Positions 29,696 to 37,784 of a stretch of DNA of 64,000 nt are shown piece by piece. Origin of the DNA: Nocardioidaceae bacterium (lineage in GTDB: Bacteria; Actinomycetota; Actinomycetes; Propionibacteriales; Nocardioidaceae); the NCBI GenBank assembly GCA_018672315.1, contig CP076053.1, positions 3,273,827-3,337,826 of the forward strand, read 5' to 3'. How positions within the stretch are numbered: position 1 is the first letter of the stretch; each line of letters begins with the position of its first letter. The notes under the pieces were generated by a model. It did not search any database. It was given only the letters and a program-made list of their open reading frames with translations, and had not been told where the DNA came from. The position numbers and the translations under genes were made by a program.

Positions 29696-31294
29696 GTGAT
29701 CACCGCGAGCAAGGTCGAGGTGCGCGCGGGAGCCCGACTCCTCATGGAGGACGTCTCGTTCCGCGTCGGCAAGGGCGACAAGGTCGGCCTCGTCGGCCGC
29801 AACGGCGCCGGCAAGACGACGCTGACCAAGATCCTCGCCGGCGACGAGCTCCCGGCCGCGGGGCAGGTCAGCTCCACCGGTCCCGTCGGCTACCTGCCGC
29901 AGGACCCGCGGACGGGGGACCCCGAGGTGCTCGCCCGTGACCGGATCCTCTCGGCACGCGGCCTCGACGCCGCGGTGGGACGCATGCGTCAGGCGGAGGA
30001 GCAGATGGGCTCCGACGACCCGGGCGTACGCGAGAAGGCGATGCGTCGCTACGCCCGCGCCGAGGAGGAGATGCAGGCCCAGGGCGGGTACGCCGCGGAG
30101 TCCGAGGCCGCCACGATCGCGGCGAGCCTGGGCATCGAGAACCGCATCCTCGACCAACCGCTCAAGACGCTCTCGGGTGGTCAGCGGCGCCGGGTCGAGC
30201 TGGCCCGCATCCTGTTCTCCGACGCCGAGGTGCTGATCCTCGACGAGCCGACCAACCATCTGGACGCCGACTCCATCATCTGGCTGCGCGACTACCTCAA
30301 GGCGCACACCGGTGGGTTCATCGTGATCTCCCACGACAACAACCTGCTCGAGCAGACCGTCAACAAGGTGCTGCACCTCGACGCGAACCGCCAGGTCATC
30401 GACGTCTACAACATGGGCTGGAAGCGCTACCTGACCCAGCGCGAGACCGACGAGGTGCGGCGTCGTCGCGAGCGCGTCAACGCCGAGTCGAAGGCCAAGC
30501 AGCTCACCGACCAGGCCAACAAGATGCGCGCGAAGGCCACCAAGGCCCAGGCCGCGCAGTCGATGCTCAAGCGGGCCGAGAAGATGATGAGCGGCGTCGA
30601 GGCCGAGCGCCAGAGCGACAAGGTCGCCCGCATCGCCTTCCCGGCCCCGGCCCCGTGCGGCAAGACCCCGCTGATGGCGTCCGGCCTGTCACGTCACTAC
30701 GGGTCGCTGGAGGTCTTCACCGGCGTCGACCTCGCGATCGACAAGGGCTCCCGGGTGGTGATCCTGGGACTCAACGGTGCGGGCAAGACCACGATGCTGC
30801 GCATCCTCGCCGGTGTCGACACCCCGGACTCCGGGCAGCTCGAGCCCGGGCACGGCCTCAAGCTCGGCTACTACGCGCAGGAGCACGAGACGCTCGACAC
30901 GAGCCGTACGGTGCTGGAGAACATGCAGTCCGCCGCCCCGCAGCTCACCGACACCGACGCCCGCTCGGTGCTCGGCTCGTTCCTCTTCTCCGGCGACGAC
31001 GCGCACAAGCCCGCGTCGGTGCTCTCGGGTGGCGAGAAGACCCGGCTGGCCCTGGCCTCGCTGGTGGTCTCCAGCGCCAACGTGCTGCTGCTGGACGAGC
31101 CGACCAACAACCTGGACCCGGCCAGCCGCGAGGAGGTGCTCGCCGCGATCCGCTCGTACGAGGGCGCGATCGTGCTCGTCACGCACGACGAGGGCGCCGT
31201 CACGGCGCTGGAGCCCGATCGGGTGCTGATCCTCCCCGACGGCACCGAGGACCTCTGGAACGACGACTACGCCGAGCTGGTCTCGCTGGCCTGA
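29696..31294 (+). CDS. ABC-F family ATPase (translation factor)
   Basis: 532 residues with two ABC domains and no membrane segments. First domain: Walker A LVGRNGAGKTTLTKILAG, signature TLSGGQRRRVELARIL, Walker B VLILDEPTNHLDADS. Second: LGLNGAGKTTMLRILAGV, VLSGGEKTRLALASLVV, LLLDEPTNNLDPAS. A basic, helical interdomain linker (about residues 240-310) corresponds to the P-site tRNA-interaction motif. It resembles mycobacterial Rv1473 and EttA-like factors that act on ribosomes; a resistance role is possible but not implied. GTG start after CAGGAG. Its 3' end overlaps map by 28 bp, tail to tail. Confidence 0.9.
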   Translation: MITASKVEVRAGARLLMEDVSFRVGKGDKVGLVGRNGAGKTTLTKILAGDELPAAGQVSSTGPVGYLPQDPRTGDPEVLARDRILSARGLDAAVGRMRQAEEQMGSDDPGVREKAMRRYARAEEEMQAQGGYAAESEAATIAASLGIENRILDQPLKTLSGGQRRRVELARILFSDAEVLILDEPTNHLDADSIIWLRDYLKAHTGGFIVISHDNNLLEQTVNKVLHLDANRQVIDVYNMGWKRYLTQRETDEVRRRRERVNAESKAKQLTDQANKMRAKATKAQAAQSMLKRAEKMMSGVEAERQSDKVARIAFPAPAPCGKTPLMASGLSRHYGSLEVFTGVDLAIDKGSRVVILGLNGAGKTTMLRILAGVDTPDSGQLEPGHGLKLGYYAQEHETLDTSRTVLENMQSAAPQLTDTDARSVLGSFLFSGDDAHKPASVLSGGEKTRLALASLVVSSANVLLLDEPTNNLDPASREEVLAAIRSYEGAIVLVTHDEGAVTALEPDRVLILPDGTEDLWNDDYAELVSLA

Positions 31295-32073
31295 CCACCC
31301 ACCCGGTCCCGGGCCGTGATCACCTCGACGCCGTCGTCGGTGACGAGCACGGTGTGCTCGCTGTGCGCGGTCAGACAGCCTGTCGCGCTGCGCAGGGTCC
31401 AGCCGTCGTCGTCGACGACGAGCTCGTCGGTGTCGGCCATCACCCACGGCTCGAGCGCGAGCATGAGACCGGGGCGCAACCGGTAGCCCCGGCCGGGTCG
31501 GCCGAGGTTCGGCACGTGGGGGTCCTGGTGCATCGTCGAGCCGATGCCGTGGCCCCCGAAGTCGGTGTTGACCTGGTAGCCGGCGTCGGTGAGGACGGTG
31601 CCGATCGCGTGGGAGACGTCGCCGAGACGCGCGCCGGGGCCCGTGGCGGCGATGGCGGCATCCAGCGCCCGCTCGGTCACCTCGATGAGCGCGAGGCTCT
31701 CGGCCGGACGGGAGTCGCCCACCACGAAGCTGAGTGCCGAGTCCGCCGCGACCCCGTCGAGCAGCACCGCCAGGTCCAGGCTCAGGAGGTCGCCGTCGCG
31801 GAGCTCGTGGTCGTGGGGGAGTCCGTGGAGCACCGCGTCGTTCACACCCGTGCAGATGTAGTGGCCGAACGGGCCGCGACCGAAGGACGGCGCGTAGTCG
31901 ACGTAGCAGGACTCCGCGCCCGCGTCGAGGATCATCGTCCGCGTCCAGGCGTCGATCTCCAGCAGGTTCGTGCCCGGCGCGACCCGGTGGCGGAGCGTCT
32001 GCAGGATCTCGCCGACGAGCGCCCCGCTGGCGCGGGCACGCGTGGCCTGGGCCGGGCTCAGGATCTCGATCAC
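31267..32073 (-). CDS. map: Type I methionine aminopeptidase
   Basis: 268 residues. Removes N-terminal methionine from new proteins. All five metal ligands can be placed: two Asp in LSLDLAVLLDGVAADSALS, His in TDFGGHGIGSTMH, Glu in LALEPWVM, and Glu in AHSEHTVLV. No N-terminal zinc or SH3-binding extension. The GTG start is 6 nt after TAACCT on the minus strand, so it is predicted leaderless. Its last 28 bp overlap the ABC-F gene. Confidence 0.95.
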   Translation of the reverse strand: MIEILSPAQATRARASGALVGEILQTLRHRVAPGTNLLEIDAWTRTMILDAGAESCYVDYAPSFGRGPFGHYICTGVNDAVLHGLPHDHELRDGDLLSLDLAVLLDGVAADSALSFVVGDSRPAESLALIEVTERALDAAIAATGPGARLGDVSHAIGTVLTDAGYQVNTDFGGHGIGSTMHQDPHVPNLGRPGRGYRLRPGLMLALEPWVMADTDELVVDDDGWTLRSATGCLTAHSEHTVLVTDDGVEVITARDRVGGQASETSSA

Positions 32074-32079
32074 CCGGCG

Positions 32080-32085
32080 AGGTTA
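32080..32085 (-). promoter_or_regulatory. -10 box, leaderless promoter of map
   Basis: On the minus strand TAACCT is followed by 6 nt and GTG 32073. It shares a 33-bp gap with the opposite promoter of the enoyl-CoA hydratase gene. Confidence 0.6.
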
Positions 32086-32093
32086 CCGCCGCG

Positions 32094-32099
32094 TACGCT
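32094..32099 (+). promoter_or_regulatory. -10 box, leaderless promoter of the enoyl-CoA hydratase gene
   Basis: TACGCT, part of CGTACGCT, is followed by 7 nt and ATG 32107. The two opposed -10 boxes are only 8 bp apart. Confidence 0.55.
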
Positions 32100-32106
32100 C
32101 GCCGCC

Positions 32107-32967
32107 ATGAGCGAGATGCCGGAGTCCGCGATGGCGGCACTGTCCGAGGACGAGTCCCTCCCCAGCACGGGCTTCCCCGACGAGGAGCACTGGCTGCAGG
32201 TGGGGCTGCGGGCCCGCGTCGACGGAGCGGTCGCGCACTTCACGCTGGAGCGTCCCGCCTCGCGCAACTCGCAGACGCCGGGCACCTGGTACGCCCTGGC
32301 GGAGGCCGCTGCCGCGCTGCCCGAGGAGGTGCGTGTCGTGGTCGTCCGCGGTCACGGTGGTCACTTCTCGGCCGGTCTCGACAAGGGCGCGCTGGAGGGC
32401 AAGCAGCTGCCGGGGGAGACCGAGTCGACCCTGGACCTGATGAAGCTCACCGACGCCCAGATGTCGGAGAAGATCGGGGAGTACCAGCAGGGCTTCCTGT
32501 GGGCCCGTCGTCCCGAACTCGTCACCGTCGCCGTGGTCGAGGGCTGGGCGATCGGCGCCGGCTTCCAGCTCGCGCTCGCCTGCGACCTGCGGGTCTGTGC
32601 CGAGGACGCGAAGTTCTCGATGCGGGAGTCCGCGCTCGGGCTCGTGCCGGACCTCACGGGCACCAAGCCCCTGGTCGAGCTCGTCGGCTACGGCCGGGCG
32701 CTGGAGATCTGCGCGACCGCTCGTACGGTGGCGGCGCAGGAGGCCCAGGCCCTCGGCATCGCGAACGTGGTCGTGCCCGGCGACCAGGTCGACGGCGCCG
32801 TCGAGGATCTCGTGGGTGCCCTGACCAGCCCGATGCACGGTGCCGTGCGCGGCACCAAGCAGATCCTCCTCGAGGCCTCGGGCAACAGCCTGGAGGAGCA
32901 GGCACGGCTCGAGCGCGAGGTGCAGGTGGGAAGGTTCCGCGAGCTCGCGGCGTTGTTCGGACTCTGA
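32107..32967 (+). CDS. Enoyl-CoA hydratase/isomerase (crotonase) family protein
   Basis: 286 residues with a crotonase fold. The oxyanion-hole segments are GHGGHFSAGLDKGALEG and EGWAIGAGFQLALACDLRVC. The usual first catalytic Glu position is replaced: ESALGLVPDLTGTKPLVELV carries Asp and Thr where hydratases often have Glu, so it may be an isomerase or another crotonase. The N-terminal 35 residues before the domain are acidic. Corresponds in position to mycobacterial EchA12 (Rv1472). Predicted leaderless start at ATG 32107. Confidence 0.85.
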   Translation: MSEMPESAMAALSEDESLPSTGFPDEEHWLQVGLRARVDGAVAHFTLERPASRNSQTPGTWYALAEAAAALPEEVRVVVVRGHGGHFSAGLDKGALEGKQLPGETESTLDLMKLTDAQMSEKIGEYQQGFLWARRPELVTVAVVEGWAIGAGFQLALACDLRVCAEDAKFSMRESALGLVPDLTGTKPLVELVGYGRALEICATARTVAAQEAQALGIANVVVPGDQVDGAVEDLVGALTSPMHGAVRGTKQILLEASGNSLEEQARLEREVQVGRFRELAALFGL

Positions 32968-33016
32968 GGTCGGCGGCGCCGTCCTCTGGTCCAGGAGCCG
33001 GTGAGAGGAGGCGTAC

Positions 33017-34909
33017 GTGTCGAGCATGCACGGCGGCATGGGGATGGCGTGGCGCCACCTGAGGTCCGACAGGTCGGTCTCCAAGCAGTACGTCAGCCGC
33101 GACACCGTGCGGCGCATCCTGGCGTTCGCCTCACCGCAGAAGCGGCTGATCGGCGTCTTCCTCGCCCTCGTCGTCGTCGACGCCTCCACCGTGGTGGTCG
33201 TCCCGCTGCTCGCCCAGCGCATCATCGACGACGCCATCGTGCCCGGCGACACCGGGCTGGTCGCTCTCTACGCCTCCCTCATGGCGGTCGCCGCCGTGTT
33301 CACCGCCGTCGTCTCGATCGGCCTCGGCTGGATGTCCTCACGCATCGGGGAGCAGCTGATCTACGACCTGCGTGGTCGCGTGTTCGGCCACGTGCAGCGC
33401 ATGAGCCTCGCCTTCTTCACGCGGACGCAGACCGGTGCCCTCGTCTCGCGTCTGAACAACGACGTCATCGGGGCGCAGCGCGCGTTCACCTCCGCCCTGT
33501 CCTCCACGGTCGCCAACACGATCGCCGTGGTCGTCGTCGGCATCACGATGCTGGCGCTGAGCTGGCAGGTCACGCTGCTGTGCCTCGCGCTGTTCCCGAT
33601 CCTGTTCGCGACGAGCCGCTGGGTCGGCGCGAAGCTGGCGGGCCTCAGCCGGGAGCAGATGGACGGCAACGCCGCGCTGGGCAACACGATGACCGAGCGG
33701 TTCGGCGTCGGCGGCGCCCTGCTCCTGAAGCTCTTCGGGCGCCGCGAGGAGGAGGACCGGCTCTTCTCGGAGAAGGCGGGTGCGGTGCGCGACCTGGGCG
33801 TACGCATCGCGCTGATCACCAGGGTCTTCACCGCGGCGATGACCCTGGTGCCCGCCCTGGCGACCGCCCTGGTCTACGGCGTCGGCGGCTACCTGGTCAT
33901 CCAGCAGGACCTCTCGCTCGGCACGCTCGTCGCGCTCGCGGCGCTGCTGCTCCGCCTGCTCGGGCCGCTGCAGGGGCTCTCGAACGTACGCATCGACGTG
34001 ATGACCGCCCTGGTGAGCTTCGACCGGGTCTTCGAGGTGCTCGACCTGCCGAGCCAGGTGCAGGAGAAGCCGGACGCGGTCGACGTCACCGGTGCGCCGG
34101 CACGCGTGGAGTTCCGCGACGTCGGCTTCCGCTACCCGCGCGCCGACGAGGTGTCGCTCGCGAGCCTGGAGTCCATCGCCCGGGCCGACGCCCGCGACAA
34201 CGAGGACGTGCTGCGCGACATCTCCTTCGTCGCCGAACCGGGCCGCATGGTCGCCCTGGTCGGGCCCTCCGGTGCGGGAAAGACGACCGTGACCCACCTC
34301 GTGGCCCGGGTCTACGACGCCACCCGCGGGTCGGTGCGCGTCGGCGACCACGACGTGCGCGACGTGACGCTGCAGTCGCTGGAGGACATGGTCGGGTACG
34401 TCACCCAGGACGCCCACATGTGGCACGACACCATCCGTGCCAACCTGCAGTACGCCCGGCCCGGTGCCGGCGACGACCAGATCTGGGACGCGCTGGCGGC
34501 GGCGCGCATCGACGCGCTCGTCCGCAGCCTCCCCGAGGGTCTGGACACGGTCGTCGGGGACCGCGGCTACCGCCTCTCCGGCGGTGAGCGGCAGCGGCTG
34601 GCGATCGCGAGGCTCCTGCTCAAGGCGCCGCCGATCGTGGTGCTCGACGAGGCGACGGCGCACCTGGACTCCGAGTCCGAGGTCGCGGTGCAGCGGGCGC
34701 TGGACACCGCCCTGGAGGGGCGTACGAGCCTGGTGATCGCCCACCGGCTCTCCACGGTGCGTCACGCCGACCTCATCCTCGTCGTCGAGGACGGGCAGGT
34801 CGTCGCCCGCGGGACCCACGCCGAGCTGCTGCGGGCCGGGGGGTTGTACGCCGACCTCTACCGCACGCAGTTCGTCGACGACTCCGGCCACACGCTCACC
34901 GGCGCCTGA
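33017..34909 (+). CDS. ABC transporter, fused permease and ATP-binding protein (ABCB type)
   Basis: 630-residue half-transporter. The N-terminal domain (about residues 35-330) has six membrane helices; the C-terminal ATPase has Walker A LVGPSGAGKTTVTHLVAR, signature YRLSGGERQRLAIARLL, Walker B IVVLDEATAHLDSES and H-loop IAHRLSTVRHAD. An insertion of about 22 residues rich in Ala, Asp and Ser follows FRYPRADEV, just before the usual VLRDISF strand. It probably works as a homodimer exporter; the substrate is unknown. GTG start after GAGAGGAGG. The last 14 bp overlap the SURF1 gene tail to tail. Confidence 0.9.
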   Translation: MSSMHGGMGMAWRHLRSDRSVSKQYVSRDTVRRILAFASPQKRLIGVFLALVVVDASTVVVVPLLAQRIIDDAIVPGDTGLVALYASLMAVAAVFTAVVSIGLGWMSSRIGEQLIYDLRGRVFGHVQRMSLAFFTRTQTGALVSRLNNDVIGAQRAFTSALSSTVANTIAVVVVGITMLALSWQVTLLCLALFPILFATSRWVGAKLAGLSREQMDGNAALGNTMTERFGVGGALLLKLFGRREEEDRLFSEKAGAVRDLGVRIALITRVFTAAMTLVPALATALVYGVGGYLVIQQDLSLGTLVALAALLLRLLGPLQGLSNVRIDVMTALVSFDRVFEVLDLPSQVQEKPDAVDVTGAPARVEFRDVGFRYPRADEVSLASLESIARADARDNEDVLRDISFVAEPGRMVALVGPSGAGKTTVTHLVARVYDATRGSVRVGDHDVRDVTLQSLEDMVGYVTQDAHMWHDTIRANLQYARPGAGDDQIWDALAAARIDALVRSLPEGLDTVVGDRGYRLSGGERQRLAIARLLLKAPPIVVLDEATAHLDSESEVAVQRALDTALEGRTSLVIAHRLSTVRHADLILVVEDGQVVARGTHAELLRAGGLYADLYRTQFVDDSGHTLTGA

Positions 34910-35729
34910 GTGACGTGCCGACCGTGGCGCGGCCCGCGTCGAGGTCGCGCTCCTGGGCGGTGGGCTGGTTGCGGCGTCGCGGCTTGCGTGCCGGCAGCCC
35001 GGCCGCCACGCGGCGAGCCTGGCGGCGCTCGTCGTACGCGAGGTAGAAGAACCCGAAGACAGCGAGCGCCCCGAAGAACCACCACTGCAGGCCGTAGAAG
35101 AAGTGCGGGCCGCCGCCGAGCTCGGGCAGCTCGGTCGCCACGAGCGGCTCCGCCGCGGGCGGCGACTCGGTCTCGGCGTCGACGAAGCCGCCGTACACGG
35201 GACCCTCGAGGAGCGGTGCGATCGCCACGGAGCTGACGGCTCGGGTGGACCCGTCGGTGACCGTGGCTACGTCCTCGCTGGCGTTGGACCGGACCCAGCC
35301 CGTCACCGTGACCTGCCCGGTGGGTGCCGTGACGCCCTCGGGTCGCTCCCCGCCGCGGTTCTGGGTCGGGGTCCAGCCCCGGTCGACCAGCAACCACGGT
35401 CCCTCGCTGGTGCGCAGCGGTGTCACCAGGTCGACGCCGGCCGCACCGTCACGGGTCTGGTAGCGCACGACCACGGTCGCGGCGTCGTCGTAGGTGCCCG
35501 TGGCGGTGACCCGCTGCCACTGGTCCTCCGGCGCGGCGTCGGCGCCGACCCGCAGCACCTGGTCGACCGGCACGGCGGGGGAGTCCAGGTTGCGCTCCAC
35601 GAGCGCGTTCTCCGCGAGGCGGGCCTCGCGCCGGTCGAACTGCCACTCGCCCAGGCGCCAGCACAGCGCCGCGAGCAGGAGGACGGTGACCGCGAACAGC
35701 AGCCAGCGTCGGGACAGGAAGAGCCGCAC
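34896..35729 (-). CDS. SURF1 family cytochrome oxidase biogenesis protein
   Basis: 277 residues. SURF1 proteins help insert heme A into cytochrome c oxidase, in line with ctaA and ctaB elsewhere in the window. Seen here: a first membrane segment (WLLFAVTVLLLAALCWRLG), the motif LGEWQFDRREAR, a periplasmic domain with VDRGWTPTQNRGGERPEG, and a second membrane segment near the C-terminus (HFFYGLQWWFFGALAVFGFF). I chose GTG 35729 (MRLFLSRRWLL) over a longer start because TACGCT lies exactly 6 nt upstream. The basic C-terminal tail is cytoplasmic. Confidence 0.9.
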   Translation of the reverse strand: MRLFLSRRWLLFAVTVLLLAALCWRLGEWQFDRREARLAENALVERNLDSPAVPVDQVLRVGADAAPEDQWQRVTATGTYDDAATVVVRYQTRDGAAGVDLVTPLRTSEGPWLLVDRGWTPTQNRGGERPEGVTAPTGQVTVTGWVRSNASEDVATVTDGSTRAVSSVAIAPLLEGPVYGGFVDAETESPPAAEPLVATELPELGGGPHFFYGLQWWFFGALAVFGFFYLAYDERRQARRVAAGLPARKPRRRNQPTAQERDLDAGRATVGTSLRRR

Positions 35730-35735
35730 GGCTCC

Positions 35736-35741
35736 AGCGTA
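35736..35741 (-). promoter_or_regulatory. -10 box, leaderless promoter of the SURF1 gene
   Basis: On the minus strand CGTACGCT contains TACGCT, followed by 6 nt and GTG 35729. It fixes the SURF1 start. Confidence 0.6.
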
Positions 35742-35797
35742 CGAGCCCGTTCCGGCCACGCATCGTCACAGAGGGTGGCGTACGTCTCTGTGGAACG

Positions 35798-35803
35798 TAG
35801 GGT
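35798..35803 (+). promoter_or_regulatory. -10 box, leaderless promoter of moaA
   Basis: TAGGGT is followed by 6 nt and ATG 35810. Confidence 0.6.
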
Positions 35804-35809
35804 TGCCGC

Positions 35810-36832
35810 ATGTCCCCGACGCCTCCGACCCCGCTGCCGACGTTGCCCCTGGTCGACCGGTTCGGTCGTGTCGGCACCGACCTGCGCGTGTCGTTGACCG
35901 ACAAGTGCAACCTGCGGTGCACCTACTGCATGCCCGCCGAGGGTCTGGACTGGATGCCGACGAGCCAGCAGCTCACCGACGAGGAGGTCGTGCGCCTCAT
36001 CCGGATCGGGGTGGAGCGACTCGGCATCACCGAGGTGCGGTTCACCGGCGGCGAGCCCTTGGTGCGCAAGGGACTCATCGACATCGTGGCGGCCACCGCG
36101 GCGTTGCGGCCGCGACCGGAGACGTCGATCACCAGCAACGGGCTGGGGCTGGACAAGACCGCGCGGGCGCTGGCTGCCGCGGGCCTCGACCGGGTGAACG
36201 TCTCCCTGGACACCACCGACCCGGCGACCTTCCTCGAGATCACGCGCCGCGACCGGTTCGACGACGTCGTGCGTGGTCTCGCGGCCGCGCAGGACGCAGG
36301 ACTGGGCCCCGTGAAGGTCAACGCCGTGCTGCTGCGCGAGGTCAACGAGGACCACGGCCCCGACCTGCTGCGCTGGTGCCTCGAGCGCGGCTACGAGCTG
36401 CGGTTCATCGAGCAGATGCCGCTCGACGCGCAGCACGGGTGGCGGCGCGACACCATGATCACCGCCGACGAGATCCTCAGGCGCCTCGAGCGCAGCTTCG
36501 TGCTGACACCGGCTGAGGAGCCGCGCGGCAGCGCGCCCGCGGAGAAGTTCGTCGTCGACGGCGGACCGGGCACCGTCGGGGTCATCGGGTCGGTGACCCG
36601 GCCGTTCTGCGGCGACTGCGACCGCGTACGCCTCACCGCCGACGGCCAGGTGCGCAACTGTCTCTTCGCCCGCGAGGAGTCCGACCTGCGGCTGGCCATG
36701 CGCGACGGCGCCGACGACGAGGAGCTGGCGCGCCGCTGGCTGGCCGCGATGGCCACCAAGCGCGCCGGCCACGGCATCGACGACGAGAGCTTCCTGCAGC
36801 CGACCCGACCGATGTCCGCCATCGGCGGCTGA
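35810..36832 (+). CDS. moaA: GTP 3',8-cyclase MoaA
   Basis: 340 residues. Radical-SAM enzyme for the first step of molybdenum cofactor synthesis. Seen here: the SAM cluster DKCNLRCTYCMPAEG (Cys33, Cys37, Cys40), RFTGGEPLVRKG, the C-terminal second cluster (FCGDCDRVRLTADGQVRNCL), and the essential GG at the C-terminus (SAIGG). No other moa or moe gene is nearby, so this is a detached member of the pathway. Predicted leaderless. Confidence 0.96.
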   Translation: MSPTPPTPLPTLPLVDRFGRVGTDLRVSLTDKCNLRCTYCMPAEGLDWMPTSQQLTDEEVVRLIRIGVERLGITEVRFTGGEPLVRKGLIDIVAATAALRPRPETSITSNGLGLDKTARALAAAGLDRVNVSLDTTDPATFLEITRRDRFDDVVRGLAAAQDAGLGPVKVNAVLLREVNEDHGPDLLRWCLERGYELRFIEQMPLDAQHGWRRDTMITADEILRRLERSFVLTPAEEPRGSAPAEKFVVDGGPGTVGVIGSVTRPFCGDCDRVRLTADGQVRNCLFAREESDLRLAMRDGADDEELARRWLAAMATKRAGHGIDDESFLQPTRPMSAIGG

Positions 36833-36844
36833 ACGCCTCGCGAC

Positions 36845-37060
36845 CTAGGACCCGAGCGGTACCACGTCGCGCAGGAACCCTCGCAGGTCGAGGAAGTGCC
36901 CGAGCGACTCCCGGTGCTCGGCGCAGGCGAGCCACACCTTGCGCCGGTCGGCGTCGTGGATCTTCGGGTTGTTCCACCGCAGCTCGTACGCCGCCTCTGC
37001 CCGGCAGTCCTTCGCCGAGCACAGCAGCTGCGCGGACTTCTCCTCCAGGCCGGTGCTCAT
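36845..37060 (-). CDS. Conserved small zinc-ribbon-like protein
   Basis: 71 residues. Visible features are a cysteine pair LLCSAKDCRAEA, then WLACAEHRESLGHFL, giving C-x4-C ... C-x2-H, a plausible zinc site. No membrane segment. Similar short proteins are common in actinobacteria and often mislabelled acetone carboxylase; the function is not known to me. ATG 37060 (MSTGLEEKSAQ) chosen as the first methionine before the cysteine pair. Only 14 nt separate it from the DUF3099 gene, so they are likely co-transcribed. Confidence 0.75.
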   Translation of the reverse strand: MSTGLEEKSAQLLCSAKDCRAEAAYELRWNNPKIHDADRRKVWLACAEHRESLGHFLDLRGFLRDVVPLGS

Positions 37061-37074
37061 GGCACCCGACTCTG

Positions 37075-37416
37075 TCAGGCCCGCGACTCGCTCTGCACCA
37101 CGGGACCACCGGGAGGGAGGGCTGCGTACCCCTCGTTCTCCCACGGGTTGACCACCTCGGGCGCGCCGGCCCGCAGCTCGGCCTCGACGTTCGCCACCGT
37201 CACCGCGATGAGGGGCAGAAGGAACGCCGCGGTGATGAGGACGGCCGCGATCCACGGGCTGAAGGAGTAGGTGAACACCGCACCGAGGAAACACAGGGTG
37301 CGGATCGTCATCGACAGGACGTAACGGCGCTGGCGGGCGGAGATCTCGGCTTCTCGGGACTCCGCGGCGGTGGTGACCTCGACCACCTGGACTTGGTCCT
37401 TGCGGTTCCTCGCCAT
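37075..37416 (-). CDS. DUF3099 domain membrane protein
   Basis: 113 residues. Two adjacent hydrophobic segments (about residues 34-50 and 54-75: SMTIRTLCFLGAVFTYSF and WIAAVLITAAFLLPLIAVT) lie between a basic N-terminus and a polar C-terminal tail. This matches DUF3099, a small actinobacterial membrane family of unknown role. TAGGAT lies 6 nt before the ATG, but GGAGG also overlaps that spacer, so both leaderless and Shine-Dalgarno initiation are possible. Confidence 0.85.
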   Translation of the reverse strand: MARNRKDQVQVVEVTTAAESREAEISARQRRYVLSMTIRTLCFLGAVFTYSFSPWIAAVLITAAFLLPLIAVTVANVEAELRAGAPEVVNPWENEGYAALPPGGPVVQSESRA

Positions 37417-37422
37417 GCCTCC

Positions 37423-37428
37423 ATCCTA
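37423..37428 (-). promoter_or_regulatory. -10 box, possible leaderless promoter of the DUF3099 gene
   Basis: TAGGAT on the minus strand, 6 nt before ATG 37416. The spacer GGAGGC could instead be read as a Shine-Dalgarno. Confidence 0.45.
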
Positions 37429-37517
37429 TGTCGGCCCGCACATCTCAAAACCGCAGCGATCGCGTCGCGAGCGCCACAGCAGCGGGGGGAACAACAACCG
37501 TGCCGCGTCGACGCGGC

Positions 37518-37523
37518 TAGCCT
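37518..37523 (+). promoter_or_regulatory. -10 box for the dodecin-sixA unit
   Basis: TAGCCT, giving a leader of about 42 nt ending in GAGAGAGGA before the dodecin ATG. Confidence 0.4.
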
Positions 37524-37571
37524 GCTCCTTCACGGTCGGCGCCGTCCGGGCGCCGCGGAGAGAGGACTGCC

Positions 37572-37784
37572 ATGTCGAGCCGTACGTACCGCGTCACCGA
37601 GATCGTCGGCACCTCGCCCGACGGCATCGACCAGGCGATCCGCAACGGTGTCGAGCGTGCGGCCGCGACCCTGCGCCACGTCGACTGGTTCGAGATGACC
37701 GACATCCGCGGGCACGTGAAAGACGGTCAGGTGGAGCACTTCCAGGTGACGTTGAAGCTCGGCTTCCGGCTCGAGGACGAGTGA
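37572..37784 (+). CDS. Dodecin (flavin-storage protein)
   Basis: 70 residues, the standard dodecin length. Dodecins form hollow dodecamers that bind flavin or coenzyme A. Seen here: YRVTEIVGTSPDGIDQAI, HVDWFEMTDIRGHVKDG containing the flavin-stacking Trp, and FQVTLKLGFRLED. ATG preceded by GAGAGGA. Overlaps the SixA gene by 4 nt. Confidence 0.95.
   Translation: MSSRTYRVTEIVGTSPDGIDQAIRNGVERAAATLRHVDWFEMTDIRGHVKDGQVEHFQVTLKLGFRLEDE

Noticed and set aside
35730-35759. Longer start for SURF1
   Set aside because: The region holds a -10 box 6 nt before GTG 35729, and the extra residues are not family sequence.
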